Assembly: GCF_029836165.1 (NCBI RefSeq)
Contig: NZ_JAOEBG010000008.1
Coordinates: 1-64,000 of the forward strand
DNA from: Pseudomonas sp. GD04091
GTDB lineage: Bacteria > Pseudomonadota > Gammaproteobacteria > Pseudomonadales > Pseudomonadaceae
Length of the DNA: 64,000 nt
Direction: 5' to 3'
Below are positions 25,076 through 35,537 of the stretch, one piece after another. Every line of letters starts with the position of its first letter. Position 1 is the first letter of the stretch. Both the position numbers and the translations under genes were made by a program. The notes under the pieces are model-generated. The model was not told the origin of the DNA, did not search any database, and worked only from the letters and a program-made list of their open reading frames with translations.

Positions 25076-25486
25076 ATGAGCACCAAGCCTACCCTCATCC
25101 TCACCCGATTGGACGTACAGCGTCTCGAGCGGCTGATCGACAGCCTCGACGAAAGCACCCCGGGTGTGCTCGCCTTGCAGGACGAGCTGGACCGCGCCGA
25201 GCAGGTGGTCGGTCATGAGGAAGTACCGGCTGGCGTGGTGACCATGAACTCCCGCGTGCATTGCCGCGAGAGCGCCAGTGGCAAGGACTACCACCTGACC
25301 CTGGTGTACCCCAAGGATGCCGGGCCGGAAGGCAATGTCTCGATCCTCGCGCCGATCGGCTGTGCGCTGCTTGGCCTGTCGGTGGGCGACCAGATCGACT
25401 GGCCGGCGCCCGGCGGCAAGACCCTCAAGCTCGAGCTGCTGGCGGTCGAGTACCAGCCGGAGGCGGCGGGCGACTTCGATCTCTGA
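25076..25486 (+). CDS. rnk: Nucleoside diphosphate kinase regulator Rnk
   Basis: The 136-residue protein has an N-terminal coiled coil (about 1-45, TRLDVQRLERLIDSLDE) and a C-terminal GreA/GreB-like FKBP-fold domain (about 50-130, YHLTLVYPKDA and APIGCALLGLSVGD). Rnk binds RNA polymerase near the secondary channel and was found in P. aeruginosa as a regulator of nucleoside diphosphate kinase and alginate. AAAGGAG lies upstream of the ATG. It faces cyaA tail to tail. Confidence 0.94.
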   Translation: MSTKPTLILTRLDVQRLERLIDSLDESTPGVLALQDELDRAEQVVGHEEVPAGVVTMNSRVHCRESASGKDYHLTLVYPKDAGPEGNVSILAPIGCALLGLSVGDQIDWPAPGGKTLKLELLAVEYQPEAAGDFDL

Positions 25487-25515
25487 GGCGGTCGGGGCGT
25501 CGTGCTTTCTGAGTG

Positions 25516-28380
25516 TCAGGGCTCCAGCCGCGCCTGCAGCTGTTCCAGTCCCTCGTTGAGCGCCTGCTCCAGCTCGCGTTTGTAGCGCAGGTAGAGGCTG
25601 GTGGACCCCTGCTCGTCCTCCAGCAGCTCGGACAGGTCGAGGTCGGTGATGTAGCAGCGGTAACTGCCGCTGCCACGGCGCTGGCGCAGGATCTGTCGGG
25701 CGACCACGGTGTACAGCTGGTCGCCATGCTCCAGTTCGGAGAATTCCTGCTGGTTGCAATAGAGGGTGACATGCACCTCGTCGCCCGAGCCGGCCTGGAG
25801 GATCGCCTGCACTTCGTAGTAGGCCTGGTTGCGGCTGTCCTCGGGGGCGGGCCTCCGCTCCAGGTGGCGCGCCTTGCCGATGCCCGATGGCAGCAACTGG
25901 TAGTAGAGGATGTCCAGCGCTGCCTGTTGCAGGCTGTCCAGGGGCAGTTGCGCGTCGCGGCGCATCACCATCGATTGCAGGAAACGCTGCAGCGGCAGCA
26001 ACAGGTGCGGTTCGTCCTGTAGCGGCAGGCGCTGCTGCCAGAGGGCGTTGTGCTCGTCGAGCACATAGAGGTCGGCCCAACCCTCGAACAGGCGGTAGAA
26101 CACCTGGATGCAGCGGGGCTGGCCCTGGGCGAGCACCAGGGGCAGGTCGTGATCCTGCAGGGCATGGGCATCCAGATGCAGCGGGCTGTAGCTGCTGCGC
26201 TCCTCGCCGAGTGTATCCAGCACGGCGCCGTGGTCATCGAGACTGGCCAGGGTGACCTGCCCGGGCTGCAGGTCGAGCACGTGGGTGTGTTGCGCCACCT
26301 GCAGCAGGTAGCGGTGGTTCAGGCCCTGGTCTAGCAGCAGTCGCGCGGTGTCGAAGATTTCCTCGACCCGTTGGCCAATGGCCTGGGCGCGGTTGTGGCA
26401 GAAGCAGCGCACCCGGACCCGCGGGCGCTGGTTGCGTTGGCCGAGACCATTGAGAAAGTCGCGCAGGCAACGCACCAGCGCGTGTTCGCCGTCGTAGCGA
26501 TGCACCAGCACTTCGTTCCAGCTGTTGAGGGTTATCTGATCGAGGGTCAGCACCAGGTTCTCGCGCACCCCGGCGTAGCTGAGCGAGTCGGTGCGCTCGG
26601 TGGTCATCAGGATGTTCAGGTCGCGGTGATGGCGCAGCGGGTCGACACCTACGTTGACCAGCAACAGGATCTCGTCGGCCACGCTCGGTTGCAGCAGGCG
26701 CACCTCGCTGACCGTTTCCAGCGGCAGCGCAATGCTCTGTTGCAGGCTGCCGATCAGGTTGAACAGTTCGAACTCGCTCAGGTCGCTGGCGCCCGGGTGC
26801 AGGGCCAGTCGCGTGCTGCTGTCGATCACGCCATTGCGGTGGGCCCAGGTAAGCAGCTCGAGCAATTCCCGGCAACGTTTGATCGGGCTGAAGTGCTCCC
26901 ACTCGTGCACCCCCAGGTTGCCGTTGTACAGGCCCCAATGGTGCGTGCCCGGCTCTTTGCGGTTGGGCGATTGCACCAGGGTGAGGGTATCTTCCGCCAG
27001 GTCCGGGGCGATGCCCGGGTTGATCACCTCGATCTTGCCGGCGCGGCGCTCGAAGGCGGCATACAGGCGGCGACCCAGCACGTTGAGGTCGCGTTGGTCG
27101 GCGCGGCTGCTGGCGTTCTGCAGGCGGGCGAACTGAGTCAGGAAGCGGTAGCTGTGGTTCAGCTCGGCCACCAGCTCGCGACGCTCGACCGCGACCTGGC
27201 GCACCTTCCACTGGCTGCGGCTGTCGAGCAGGGCCAGCTGGCGCTCGTCCCAGCCCCACTCTTCGGTCAGGCGCGCCAGCAGCTGGCGCTGCCAGTCGCC
27301 GCTGCGGGAGCGGCCCAGGTCGCCGAGCTTCTTGTTCACCTTCAGGTACAGGCTGCGCCGTGCCAGCTCCAGGCGCGCCGGCTCACCGCGCTGCAGCAGG
27401 TAGCGTTCGATGCGCCGGTAGACCATCACGTAAGGGTCGAGCTCGTCCAGGTCCAGCTGGTTGGCGAACACGGCCTGCTTGTAGTCCAGGCTCAGGCAGC
27501 GCACGTCCGGGTGCTCGCTGGCGTAGGCCTCGGTGAGCAGCAGCTTGAGCAGCGACTTGTAAGGCGAGTCGATGCCCTTGAACAGCTGCCAGAGCCCGGC
27601 GCCAACGAATTCCCCTGAGGGAATGTGCGCCAGGTGGCCAAGGTCGAGATCGTCCTGGTCGCGGATGAAGCGCTTGGACAGCAGGGTCTGGGTGTAGTCG
27701 CGGTAGTTGTGTTCCTGGTAGACCGGCACCAGCCACCACAGCGGTGTGCGCCCGGCCAGCCAGATCGCGGTGCGGTAGAACTCGTCGAGCAGCAGGTAGT
27801 GCTGGGTGGTGCCGCAATCATCGGAGCTGAGCTGGCTGTCACGTTCGCCCTGGACAAAGCCCTGGGGCTCGATCAGGAACACATGCGCCTCGGCGCCCTG
27901 GCTGGCGGCCCAGCTTTCGAGCAGCTGGCATTTGCGGCGTAGTTCGTTCAGCGCCAGTTCATCCAGGTCGGGGGCATGGCACACCCACAGGTCCATGTCG
28001 CTCTGTTCGGCCTGGGCCAGGGTACCCAGGCTGCCCATCAGGAACAGGCCGTGGATCGGTTGCGGTGGATTCCCGTGGCGCGCCTTGTAGGTGAACGAGC
28101 GCGTCAGGCGCTGGGCTTCGGCGAGCAGTTCGCCGTCGGGCTCGAACCCCGACACGCCGGCGGGGGTGATGCCGGAGACATAGCCCGGCAGCAGCGGATG
28201 ATTGACGTGGAAGAACAGCGGCAGCAGCTTGAGGACCTGTTGCTGGCGTGTGGACAGCCCCTCCATCGCCCGTGCCAGACGCCCCTGGTTGATCTTCAGG
28301 AAGCGCGCGCGCAGCGTGGACAGCTCCTTGCGGTCGATGCCTTGGTCAAGATCGGGGCGGATTTCATGGGGGTGATTCAT
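25516..28380 (-). CDS. cyaA: Class I adenylate cyclase CyaA
   Basis: The 954-residue protein is a proteobacterial class I adenylate cyclase. The N-terminal catalytic half includes the nucleotidyltransferase-like segment GLFLMGSLGTLAQAEQSDMDLWVCH (about 109-133), with the GS and DxD features of the polymerase-beta-like fold; the C-terminal half is the regulatory region. It makes cAMP for Vfr/Crp. Full-length and uninterrupted. Confidence 0.95.
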   Translation of the reverse strand: MNHPHEIRPDLDQGIDRKELSTLRARFLKINQGRLARAMEGLSTRQQQVLKLLPLFFHVNHPLLPGYVSGITPAGVSGFEPDGELLAEAQRLTRSFTYKARHGNPPQPIHGLFLMGSLGTLAQAEQSDMDLWVCHAPDLDELALNELRRKCQLLESWAASQGAEAHVFLIEPQGFVQGERDSQLSSDDCGTTQHYLLLDEFYRTAIWLAGRTPLWWLVPVYQEHNYRDYTQTLLSKRFIRDQDDLDLGHLAHIPSGEFVGAGLWQLFKGIDSPYKSLLKLLLTEAYASEHPDVRCLSLDYKQAVFANQLDLDELDPYVMVYRRIERYLLQRGEPARLELARRSLYLKVNKKLGDLGRSRSGDWQRQLLARLTEEWGWDERQLALLDSRSQWKVRQVAVERRELVAELNHSYRFLTQFARLQNASSRADQRDLNVLGRRLYAAFERRAGKIEVINPGIAPDLAEDTLTLVQSPNRKEPGTHHWGLYNGNLGVHEWEHFSPIKRCRELLELLTWAHRNGVIDSSTRLALHPGASDLSEFELFNLIGSLQQSIALPLETVSEVRLLQPSVADEILLLVNVGVDPLRHHRDLNILMTTERTDSLSYAGVRENLVLTLDQITLNSWNEVLVHRYDGEHALVRCLRDFLNGLGQRNQRPRVRVRCFCHNRAQAIGQRVEEIFDTARLLLDQGLNHRYLLQVAQHTHVLDLQPGQVTLASLDDHGAVLDTLGEERSSYSPLHLDAHALQDHDLPLVLAQGQPRCIQVFYRLFEGWADLYVLDEHNALWQQRLPLQDEPHLLLPLQRFLQSMVMRRDAQLPLDSLQQAALDILYYQLLPSGIGKARHLERRPAPEDSRNQAYYEVQAILQAGSGDEVHVTLYCNQQEFSELEHGDQLYTVVARQILRQRRGSGSYRCYITDLDLSELLEDEQGSTSLYLRYKRELEQALNEGLEQLQARLEP

Positions 28381-28485
28381 TGCGCACTCAGGCAGGCCGG
28401 GGGAGCACTGGCGAGTTTAGCCTGAGTGGCGCGGTCGGATAAGGGGTTGATGACTTTTTGACGTCAGATTTCAAGCGTCCTTGCG

Positions 28486-28538
28486 GCTACCATCGCGAGG
28501 AAAGCCCGCTCCCACAGGTTCGCGAGGGGCGGGCTTGG
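28486..28538. repeat. REP-type repeat between cyaA and the TIGR02647 gene
   Basis: ATCGCGAGGAAAGCCCGCTCCCACAGG and a following GGGGCGGGCTT form a degenerate REP of the second P. putida type. It fills most of the short gap downstream of the TIGR02647 gene. Confidence 0.55.
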
Positions 28539-28543
28539 CGAAC

Positions 28544-28789
28544 TCAGGCCGGTTGTGGCGTCTTGAGGATGGTCAGGAGTAACTGGACGCTTTCGGCGGC
28601 ATCGTTGCCCAGGCTGGTGAGGTAGCCACCATCAGGCTGGTCGGTGAGCTCTTTCTCATACAGGCGCTTGGCAGCGGCGATCAGGGCGGGGGAGGCGCTG
28701 CTGCCAACCTTGATGCCTTCCTGATGACTGTCCAGGTTGAACAGTGCAAGCACTTCCAGTTCGGCGATCAGTTCGGGGGTGAAGGACAT
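28544..28789 (-). CDS. TIGR02647-family small protein
   Basis: This 81-residue protein, starting MSFTPELIAELEVLALFNLDSHQEGIK, resembles a small family (TIGR02647) found mainly in Pseudomonas and relatives, sometimes annotated as DNA-binding. It is mostly helical with no membrane segment. The ATG at 28789 lies 7 bp after AGGAG; a TTG two codons upstream was not used. Function is unknown. Confidence 0.7.
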   Translation of the reverse strand: MSFTPELIAELEVLALFNLDSHQEGIKVGSSASPALIAAAKRLYEKELTDQPDGGYLTSLGNDAAESVQLLLTILKTPQPA

Positions 28790-28840
28790 GGGCAACTCCT
28801 GACTTCGAGACGAGGATGGAAGTCAGGAGTGTAGACGGGC

Positions 28841-29143
28841 TTATTCGATGTCGCCTTGATCCGCCTCAGGCGGTAGTTCCGGCAGAGCGCGCAGGGCGTT
28901 TTCGTACCATTCGGTGTCGAACGGGCGGTCGGCGTCGAGCATGGCGTCGATCTCGATGGTCAGCACGTGGGCCATGAGGTTGAGGATGTCTTCGCGCTCG
29001 TAGCCGACCAGGGTCAGCTTGTTGAAGGTGGCCTTGGCCGCGGCGGGTTCACCGCTTTCGATCTGGTTTTCGATGGCCTGGGTGAGAGTGGCCTCGGTGA
29101 AGGCTTCTTCATCGTTGCTGTCGATATCGTCGTGCTCGCTCAT
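28841..29143 (-). CDS. Conserved acidic hypothetical protein
   Basis: The 100-residue acidic protein starts MSEHDDIDSNDEEAFTEATLTQAIENQI and ends with PELPPEADQGDIE. It is predicted helical and soluble, with no recognised motif. It stands on the minus strand about 50 bp upstream of the TIGR02647 gene and divergent from the glutathione transferase gene. The ATG at 29143 follows AGGAG, which supports it over an upstream in-frame ATG. I do not recognise its family. Confidence 0.65.
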   Translation of the reverse strand: MSEHDDIDSNDEEAFTEATLTQAIENQIESGEPAAAKATFNKLTLVGYEREDILNLMAHVLTIEIDAMLDADRPFDTEWYENALRALPELPPEADQGDIE

Positions 29144-29289
29144 GGCGGTACTCCTGTGGTGAGGCGCACAGTGTGCCACGCCTGCGTTGGCAATGCCTGG
29201 CCATCAGCGCCGGCCATGGCACTGGCCAAGGGCGGGCAGGGGGGCTATAAAAGCCGGGCCAACCCCATACGGCCTTGGAGGCTGCCTCA

Positions 29290-29949
29290 ATGCTCAAGCT
29301 TCACGGATTCGCGGTCAGCAACTACTACAACATGGTCAAGCTGGCCCTGCTGGAGAAAGGCGTGCCTTTCGAGGAGGTGCCGTTCTTTGGTGGCCAGGCA
29401 CCCGAGGCCCTGGCCAAAAGCCCGCGTGGCAAGGTGCCGGCGCTGGAGACCGAGCACGGCTTCATCAGCGAGACCGGTGTGATCCTCGACTACATCGAGC
29501 AGACCCAACCTGGCACGCCGCTGTTGCCGGCTGATGCGTTCGGCCAGGCGAAAGTGCGCGAATTGCTCAGGGAGATCGAACTGTACATAGAGCTGCCGGC
29601 GCGTACCTGCTACGCCGAGGCGTTCTTCGGCGCTGCGGTGGAGCCGCTGATCAAGGAACGTGCCCGGGCCGAGTTGCTGGCGGGTTTTGCCACCCTCAAG
29701 CGCAATGGGCGCTTTGAGCCTTATGTGGCCGGTGAGCGACTGACCATCGCCGACCTGATGTTCTGCTTCTCGGTCGACCTGGCTTGTGCGGTGGGCAAGA
29801 AGGTGCTGAACATCGACTTCCTGACGGACTTCCCGCAAGCGAAGGCGCTGTTGCAGTTGATGGGTCAGAATCCGCACATGGCGCGGATCGTGGCGGACAA
29901 GGACGCGGCGATGCCGGCGTTCCTCGAAATGATCAAGAGCAAGCGCTGA
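29290..29949 (+). CDS. Glutathione S-transferase family protein
   Basis: The 219-residue protein has an N-terminal thioredoxin-like domain (about 1-78), with SNYYNMVKLALLEKG, the cis-proline segment GKVPALE and the glutathione-contacting ET (SETGVILDYIE, about 60-70). An all-helical C-terminal domain (about 88-210) includes the N-capping motif LTIADLMF. No catalytic cysteine stands at the usual beta/omega position. Substrate unknown. The ATG is at 29290 after GGAGG. Confidence 0.9.
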   Translation: MLKLHGFAVSNYYNMVKLALLEKGVPFEEVPFFGGQAPEALAKSPRGKVPALETEHGFISETGVILDYIEQTQPGTPLLPADAFGQAKVRELLREIELYIELPARTCYAEAFFGAAVEPLIKERARAELLAGFATLKRNGRFEPYVAGERLTIADLMFCFSVDLACAVGKKVLNIDFLTDFPQAKALLQLMGQNPHMARIVADKDAAMPAFLEMIKSKR

Positions 29950-29968
29950 CTGCAATCGGGGCTGCTGC

Positions 29969-30076
29969 GCAGCCCTTTCGCCGGCAAGCCGGCTCCCACA
30001 GATACAACGAAGCGCTGAGGGCTGTGCGATCGGGGTGGGCGGCGGCTTGCCGGCGAAAGGGCCGCAAAGCGGCCCC
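29969..30076. repeat. Paired REP elements (BIME) between GST and argH
   Basis: Two REPs face each other: GCAGCCCTTTCGCCGGCAAG... (29969-30001) and ...GGCTTGCCGGCGAAAGGG (30040-30076). They occupy the gap between two convergent genes. Confidence 0.8.
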
Positions 30077-30083
30077 TGACTGC

Positions 30084-31478
<1,395 letters not shown>

Positions 31479-31776
31479 GGATTCACTCGTTGAAGGCGTG
31501 AACGGAAAAAGTGGCGCCGATCATAGCAGGGTTGCGCCCGCCGCCGCAGGGCGCTGGTCGTGAGAATCGTCCGGCAACAAAGGGGTGCGGCATATTCACC
31601 GATTGAACGGCAGTGTTCCACGGACCGTCTACAGTTGGACAAAGGGCTGGCGGTGAATCTGCCAGGCCAGTGAATCTTTGGCCTTCGCACCGGTCTGTAG
31701 CGTGACCGCGTTTCGGTCGTCCCACACTTGTCTACGCTATACCCGTGCGAGACTCACTCAGGAATCCAGCGCAATT
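31479..31776. promoter_or_regulatory. argH-algR intergenic region without algZ
   Basis: These 298 bp separate divergent argH and algR. They should hold both promoters. In P. aeruginosa the kinase gene algZ/fimS lies just before algR; here there is no room for it and no remnant of a kinase is visible. TTGTCT and TATACC near 31727-31742 may be part of the algR promoter. Confidence 0.5.
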
Positions 31777-32523
31777 ATGAATGTCCTGATCGTTGATGAT
31801 GAACCCCAGGCCCGCGAGCGCCTGAGCCGGCTGCTCGGCGAGCTGGAGGGTTACACCGTGTTGGAGCCCAGCGCCACCAACGGCGAGGAGGCCCTGGCCC
31901 TGATAGAAAGCCTGAAACCCGACGTGGTGTTGCTGGATATCGGCATGCCGGGCCTCGATGGCCTGCAGGTCGCCGCCCGGCTGTGCGAGCGCGAGTCGCC
32001 GCCGGCGGTGGTGTTCTGCACCGGCGATGACGAATACGGCAGCGAAGCGTTCAGGGACAGCACCCTGAGCCACGTCGAGAAGCCCATCCAGCCCCAGGCC
32101 CTGCGCGACGCCCTGCGCCGGGCCGAAAAGCCCAACCGTGCCCACCTGGCGGCGCTGACCCGTCCCGGCGCCGACACCGGTGGCGGCCCGCGTAGCCATA
32201 TCAGCGCCCGCACCCGCAAAGGCATCGAGTTGATCCCCATTCCGCAGGTCATCTATTTCATCGCCGACCACAAGTACGTCACCCTGCGCCATGAGGCGGG
32301 CGAGGTGCTGCTCGATGAACCGCTCAAGGCCTTGGAGGACGAGTTTGGCGAGCGCTTCGTGCGCATCCACCGCAACGCACTGGTTGCTCGTGAGCGCATC
32401 GAGCGCCTGCAGCGCACGCCGCTGGGGCATTTCCAGCTCTATCTCAAAGGCCTGGAAGGCGATGCCCTGACCGTCAGCCGCCGCCATGTGGCGGGGGTGC
32501 GCAAGATGATGCAGGCCCTCTGA
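31777..32523 (+). CDS. algR: LytTR-family response regulator AlgR
   Basis: The 248-residue protein has a receiver domain (about 1-120) with acidic pocket D7-D8 and phospho-acceptor D54 (VVLLDIGMPG), then a C-terminal LytTR DNA-binding domain (about 140-245, IPQVIYFIADHKYVTLRH and FVRIHRNALVARERI). AlgR controls alginate, type IV pili and virulence genes in P. aeruginosa. The start MNVLIVDDEPQ at 31777 was chosen by family. The usual partner kinase gene algZ/fimS is not adjacent. hemC follows on the same strand. Confidence 0.95.
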   Translation: MNVLIVDDEPQARERLSRLLGELEGYTVLEPSATNGEEALALIESLKPDVVLLDIGMPGLDGLQVAARLCERESPPAVVFCTGDDEYGSEAFRDSTLSHVEKPIQPQALRDALRRAEKPNRAHLAALTRPGADTGGGPRSHISARTRKGIELIPIPQVIYFIADHKYVTLRHEAGEVLLDEPLKALEDEFGERFVRIHRNALVARERIERLQRTPLGHFQLYLKGLEGDALTVSRRHVAGVRKMMQAL

Positions 32524-32560
32524 AGCTGTCTGCACAAAGCCTGTGAATCTGCTCGGCCCT

Positions 32561-32593
32561 TGTGGGAGCGGCCTCGGCAAGGCCGCTCCCACA
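32561..32593. repeat. REP-type perfect inverted repeat between algR and hemC
   Basis: TGTGGGAGCGGCCT and its exact complement surround a 5-bp loop. It lies 37 bp past algR and may act as a transcriptional punctuation mark before hemC. Confidence 0.7.
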
Positions 32594-32684
32594 CCAGCCC
32601 GCGCATGAGCTATTGATCCGTATCTGCAAGCGATACAGGCGATGCTGTTATCATCGGCGGCATTTCTCTGCTTCGGGGCGTTTC

Positions 32685-33626
32685 ATGTCCACTCGCGAAA
32701 TCCGCATTGCCACCCGTAAAAGTGCCTTGGCCCTGTGGCAGGCCGAATACGTCAAAGCCCGCCTGGAACAGGCGCACCCCGGCATCCGGGTAAGCCTGGT
32801 GCCCATGGTCAGCCGTGGCGACAAGCTGCTCGATGCGCCGCTGGCGAAGATCGGCGGCAAGGGCCTGTTCGTCAAGGAATTGGAAACCGCCCTGCTCGAA
32901 AACGAAGCCGACATCGCCGTGCATTCGATGAAGGACGTGCCCATGGACTTCCCCGAAGGCCTGGGCCTGTACTGCATCTGCGAGCGCGAAGACCCGCGTG
33001 ACGCCTTCGTTTCCAACACCTTCGCCAGCCTCGAGGCGTTGCCGGCCGGCAGCATCGTCGGCACCTCCAGCCTGCGTCGCCAGGCCCAGTTGCTGGCGCA
33101 CCGGCCCGACCTGAAAATCCACTTCCTGCGCGGCAACGTCAACACCCGCCTGGCCAAGCTCGATGCCGGCGAGTACGACGCGATCATCCTCGCCGCCGCC
33201 GGCCTGATCCGCCTCGGTTTCGAAGACCGCATCACCGCCGCCATCAGCGTCGAAGACAGCCTCCCGGCCGGTGGCCAGGGCGCGGTGGGCATCGAATGCC
33301 GCAGCGCCGACAGTGAGATCCACGCCTTGCTGGCCCCCCTTCATCATGTCGATACCGCCGACCGGGTGGTGGCTGAGCGTGCCCTGAACAAACGTCTCAA
33401 TGGCGGTTGCCAGGTGCCGATCGCCTGCTACGCGGTGCTCGAAGGCGACCAGTTGTGGCTGCGCGGCCTGGTCGGTCAGCCGTCCGGTGACAAGTTGTTG
33501 GTGGCTGAAGCCCGAGCCCCGCGCGCCGGTGCCGAGGCTCTGGGTGTGCAGGTCGCTGAGGATCTGCTCGGCCAGGGCGCCGAGGCGATCCTCAAGGAAG
33601 TCTACGGCGAGGCCGGCCACCCGTGA
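32685..33626 (+). CDS. hemC: Hydroxymethylbilane synthase (porphobilinogen deaminase)
   Basis: The 313-residue enzyme polymerises four porphobilinogens into hydroxymethylbilane. The dipyrromethane cofactor is attached to C242 in [11 protein letters not shown], the same position as in E. coli. Other motifs present are the catalytic VHSMKDVP (about 84-91) and [11 protein letters not shown] (about 127-137). The start [16 protein letters not shown] was chosen by family. It overlaps hemD by 4 bp. Confidence 0.97.
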   Translation: MSTREIRIATRKSALALWQAEYVKARLEQAHPGIRVSLVPMVSRGDKLLDAPLAKIGGKGLFVKELETALLENEADIAVHSMKDVPMDFPEGLGLYCICEREDPRDAFVSNTFASLEALPAGSIVGTSSLRRQAQLLAHRPDLKIHFLRGNVNTRLAKLDAGEYDAIILAAAGLIRLGFEDRITAAISVEDSLPAGGQGAVGIECRSADSEIHALLAPLHHVDTADRVVAERALNKRLNGGCQVPIACYAVLEGDQLWLRGLVGQPSGDKLLVAEARAPRAGAEALGVQVAEDLLGQGAEAILKEVYGEAGHP

Positions 33627-34390
33627 GCCCCTGGCGCCTGCTGCTGACTCGCCCTGAAGAGGACTGTGCGGCGCTGGCGCAGACGCTGGCCGATGCGGGC
33701 ATCGCCAGCGCCAGTCTGCCGTTGCTGGCAATCGAGGCGATCGTGCCGGATGCGGCGCAGTTGCAGCGCCTGCGGGCGGTCGGCGAGGCCCAGGCGATCA
33801 TCGTGGTGAGCAAACCTGCCGCTCGCCTGCTGCTCGAACAGCTCGCCCAGGCAGGCGTGGCACCGCCACGCGGGGGCTGGTTCACCGTGGGCGAGGCGAC
33901 GGCGCGAATCCTTCAGGAGCAAGGGCTGCAGGTGAGCTTCCCGGCGGCTGGCGACGACAGCGAAGCCTTGCTCGAACTGCCCGCCTTGCGCGAGTCTCTC
34001 GCAGCACCAGCGCCCCGTGTGCTCATCGTTCGCGGCCTGGGAGGTCGCGAACTGCTGGCCGAGCGTCTTGCCGAGCAAGGTGCTAGTGTCGATTATCTGG
34101 AACTGTATCGCCGCTGCCTGCCGCATTATCCCGCCGGTACCCTGGTTCAGCGCATCGCGGGGGAACGCCTCAATGGCCTGGTGGTCAGCAGTGGGCAGGG
34201 GCTTGAACATCTGCACCGATTGGCAGGCACGGATTGGCCGCGGCTTTCCCGCTTGCCGCTGTTCGTGCCCAGCCCCCGGGTGGCCGAGCAGGCCCGTGCG
34301 CTCGGGGTGCGAAAAATTGTGGATTGCCGTGGCGCCAGCGCCGCGGCCTTGCTGGCAGCCGTGCAGCGAAGCGCTGCGCCTGCCTCTTAA
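33623..34390 (+). CDS. hemD: Uroporphyrinogen-III synthase
   Basis: The 255-residue protein starts at a GTG that overlaps the hemC stop (GTGA). It begins [22 protein letters not shown] and includes [31 protein letters not shown] (about 134-164), the linker and second domain characteristic of HemD. It closes hydroxymethylbilane to uroporphyrinogen III. Sequence in this family is poorly conserved, but position and size are decisive. Confidence 0.94.
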   Translation: MSPWRLLLTRPEEDCAALAQTLADAGIASASLPLLAIEAIVPDAAQLQRLRAVGEAQAIIVVSKPAARLLLEQLAQAGVAPPRGGWFTVGEATARILQEQGLQVSFPAAGDDSEALLELPALRESLAAPAPRVLIVRGLGGRELLAERLAEQGASVDYLELYRRCLPHYPAGTLVQRIAGERLNGLVVSSGQGLEHLHRLAGTDWPRLSRLPLFVPSPRVAEQARALGVRKIVDCRGASAAALLAAVQRSAAPAS

Positions 34391-34436
34391 GGCGCTAAGC
34401 TAGAGAGCGATGCGCCACCATGCAAAGGATGGATAC

Positions 34437-35537
34437 GTGAGCGAAACTGTCTTGTCCAACACCGAACAGCCATCGGCGCCCGAGACGCCGGAATCCACCA
34501 CCGCCAAGCCCGTCCGACGCTCCGGCAACGGTTTGGCGCTGCTGGCCCTGCTGCTGGGCGCCGCCGGGGTGGCGGTCGGCGGCTGGGGCGTCTGGCAGGT
34601 GCGTCAGCTGCAAGGCAGCGAGCAAGGCCAGGGCGAGCACCTGCAGGCCCTCAACCAGCGTGCCGACGCACTGCAGCAGCGCGAGCAGCAGCTCACCGCG
34701 CAACTGGCCAGCCTGCCGGCGGCCAGCGAGCTGGAAGACCGCCGCCGACTGGTGGCGCAGTTGCAGGGCGATCAGCAACGTCTGAGCCAGCGCCTGGAAA
34801 CCGTGCTCGGCGAAAGCCGCAAGGAATGGCGCCTGGCCGAGGCCGAACACCTGCTGCGCCTGGCTACCCTGCGCCTGTCGGCCTTGCAGGATATCGCCAG
34901 CGCCAAGGCGCTGGTCGAGGGTGCCGACGAGATCCTGCGCGAGCAGAGCGACCCCGGCGCCTTCGCTGCCCGCGAACAGCTGACCCGCAGCCTGGCGACG
35001 CTCAACAGCACGCAACAGCCGGACCGCACCGGCCTGTTCCTCAAGTTGGCCGCGCAGCGCGAGCTGGTCCAGCAGCTCAGCGCCCAGTCGCCGGAGTTCG
35101 ACAGCAAGGCCGACGCCATGGGTACCCTCACCGCCGACGGCGACGGTGCCAGCCGCTGGTCGCAGTGGTGGGCTGAGATGTCCAAGTATTTCCAGGTCGA
35201 GTTCAACGCCGATGACAACGTGCGTCCGCTGCTTTCCGGACAGTCGCTCAACCAGCTGCGCCTGGCCCTGAGCCTGACCATCGAGCAGGCCCAGTGGGCG
35301 GCGCTCAACGGCGAAGCCAAGGTCTATGCCCAGGCGCTGGACGATGCCCGCAGTGTGCTGCTGGCCAACTTCAACGCGGACAACCCACAGAGCAAGGCCA
35401 TGCTCGACAGCCTCAACCAGCTGGCGGAGCAGCCAGTGTCGGTCGTCACCCCCGACCTGAGCGAGAGCCTGGCCGCGGTGCAGGCGTACATCCAGCGTCG
35501 TGACCTGCCGGCTGCCGCCGAGGGGGGCAAGCCATGA
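34437..35537 (+). CDS. hemX: HemX, membrane protein of the heme operon
   Basis: The 366-residue protein has a short cytoplasmic N-terminus, one membrane segment (about 25-50, GLALLALLLGAAGVAVGGWGVW), and a long periplasmic region that begins as a coiled coil (about 50-125, QALNQRADALQQREQQL) and continues with the HemX-family helical domain (EWRLAEAEHLLRLATLRL). It was once called a uroporphyrinogen methyltransferase, but that activity has no motif support here. The GTG at 34437 follows AAGGA; an ATG nine codons upstream is possible. hemY overlaps by 4 bp. Confidence 0.88.
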   Translation: MSETVLSNTEQPSAPETPESTTAKPVRRSGNGLALLALLLGAAGVAVGGWGVWQVRQLQGSEQGQGEHLQALNQRADALQQREQQLTAQLASLPAASELEDRRRLVAQLQGDQQRLSQRLETVLGESRKEWRLAEAEHLLRLATLRLSALQDIASAKALVEGADEILREQSDPGAFAAREQLTRSLATLNSTQQPDRTGLFLKLAAQRELVQQLSAQSPEFDSKADAMGTLTADGDGASRWSQWWAEMSKYFQVEFNADDNVRPLLSGQSLNQLRLALSLTIEQAQWAALNGEAKVYAQALDDARSVLLANFNADNPQSKAMLDSLNQLAEQPVSVVTPDLSESLAAVQAYIQRRDLPAAAEGGKP

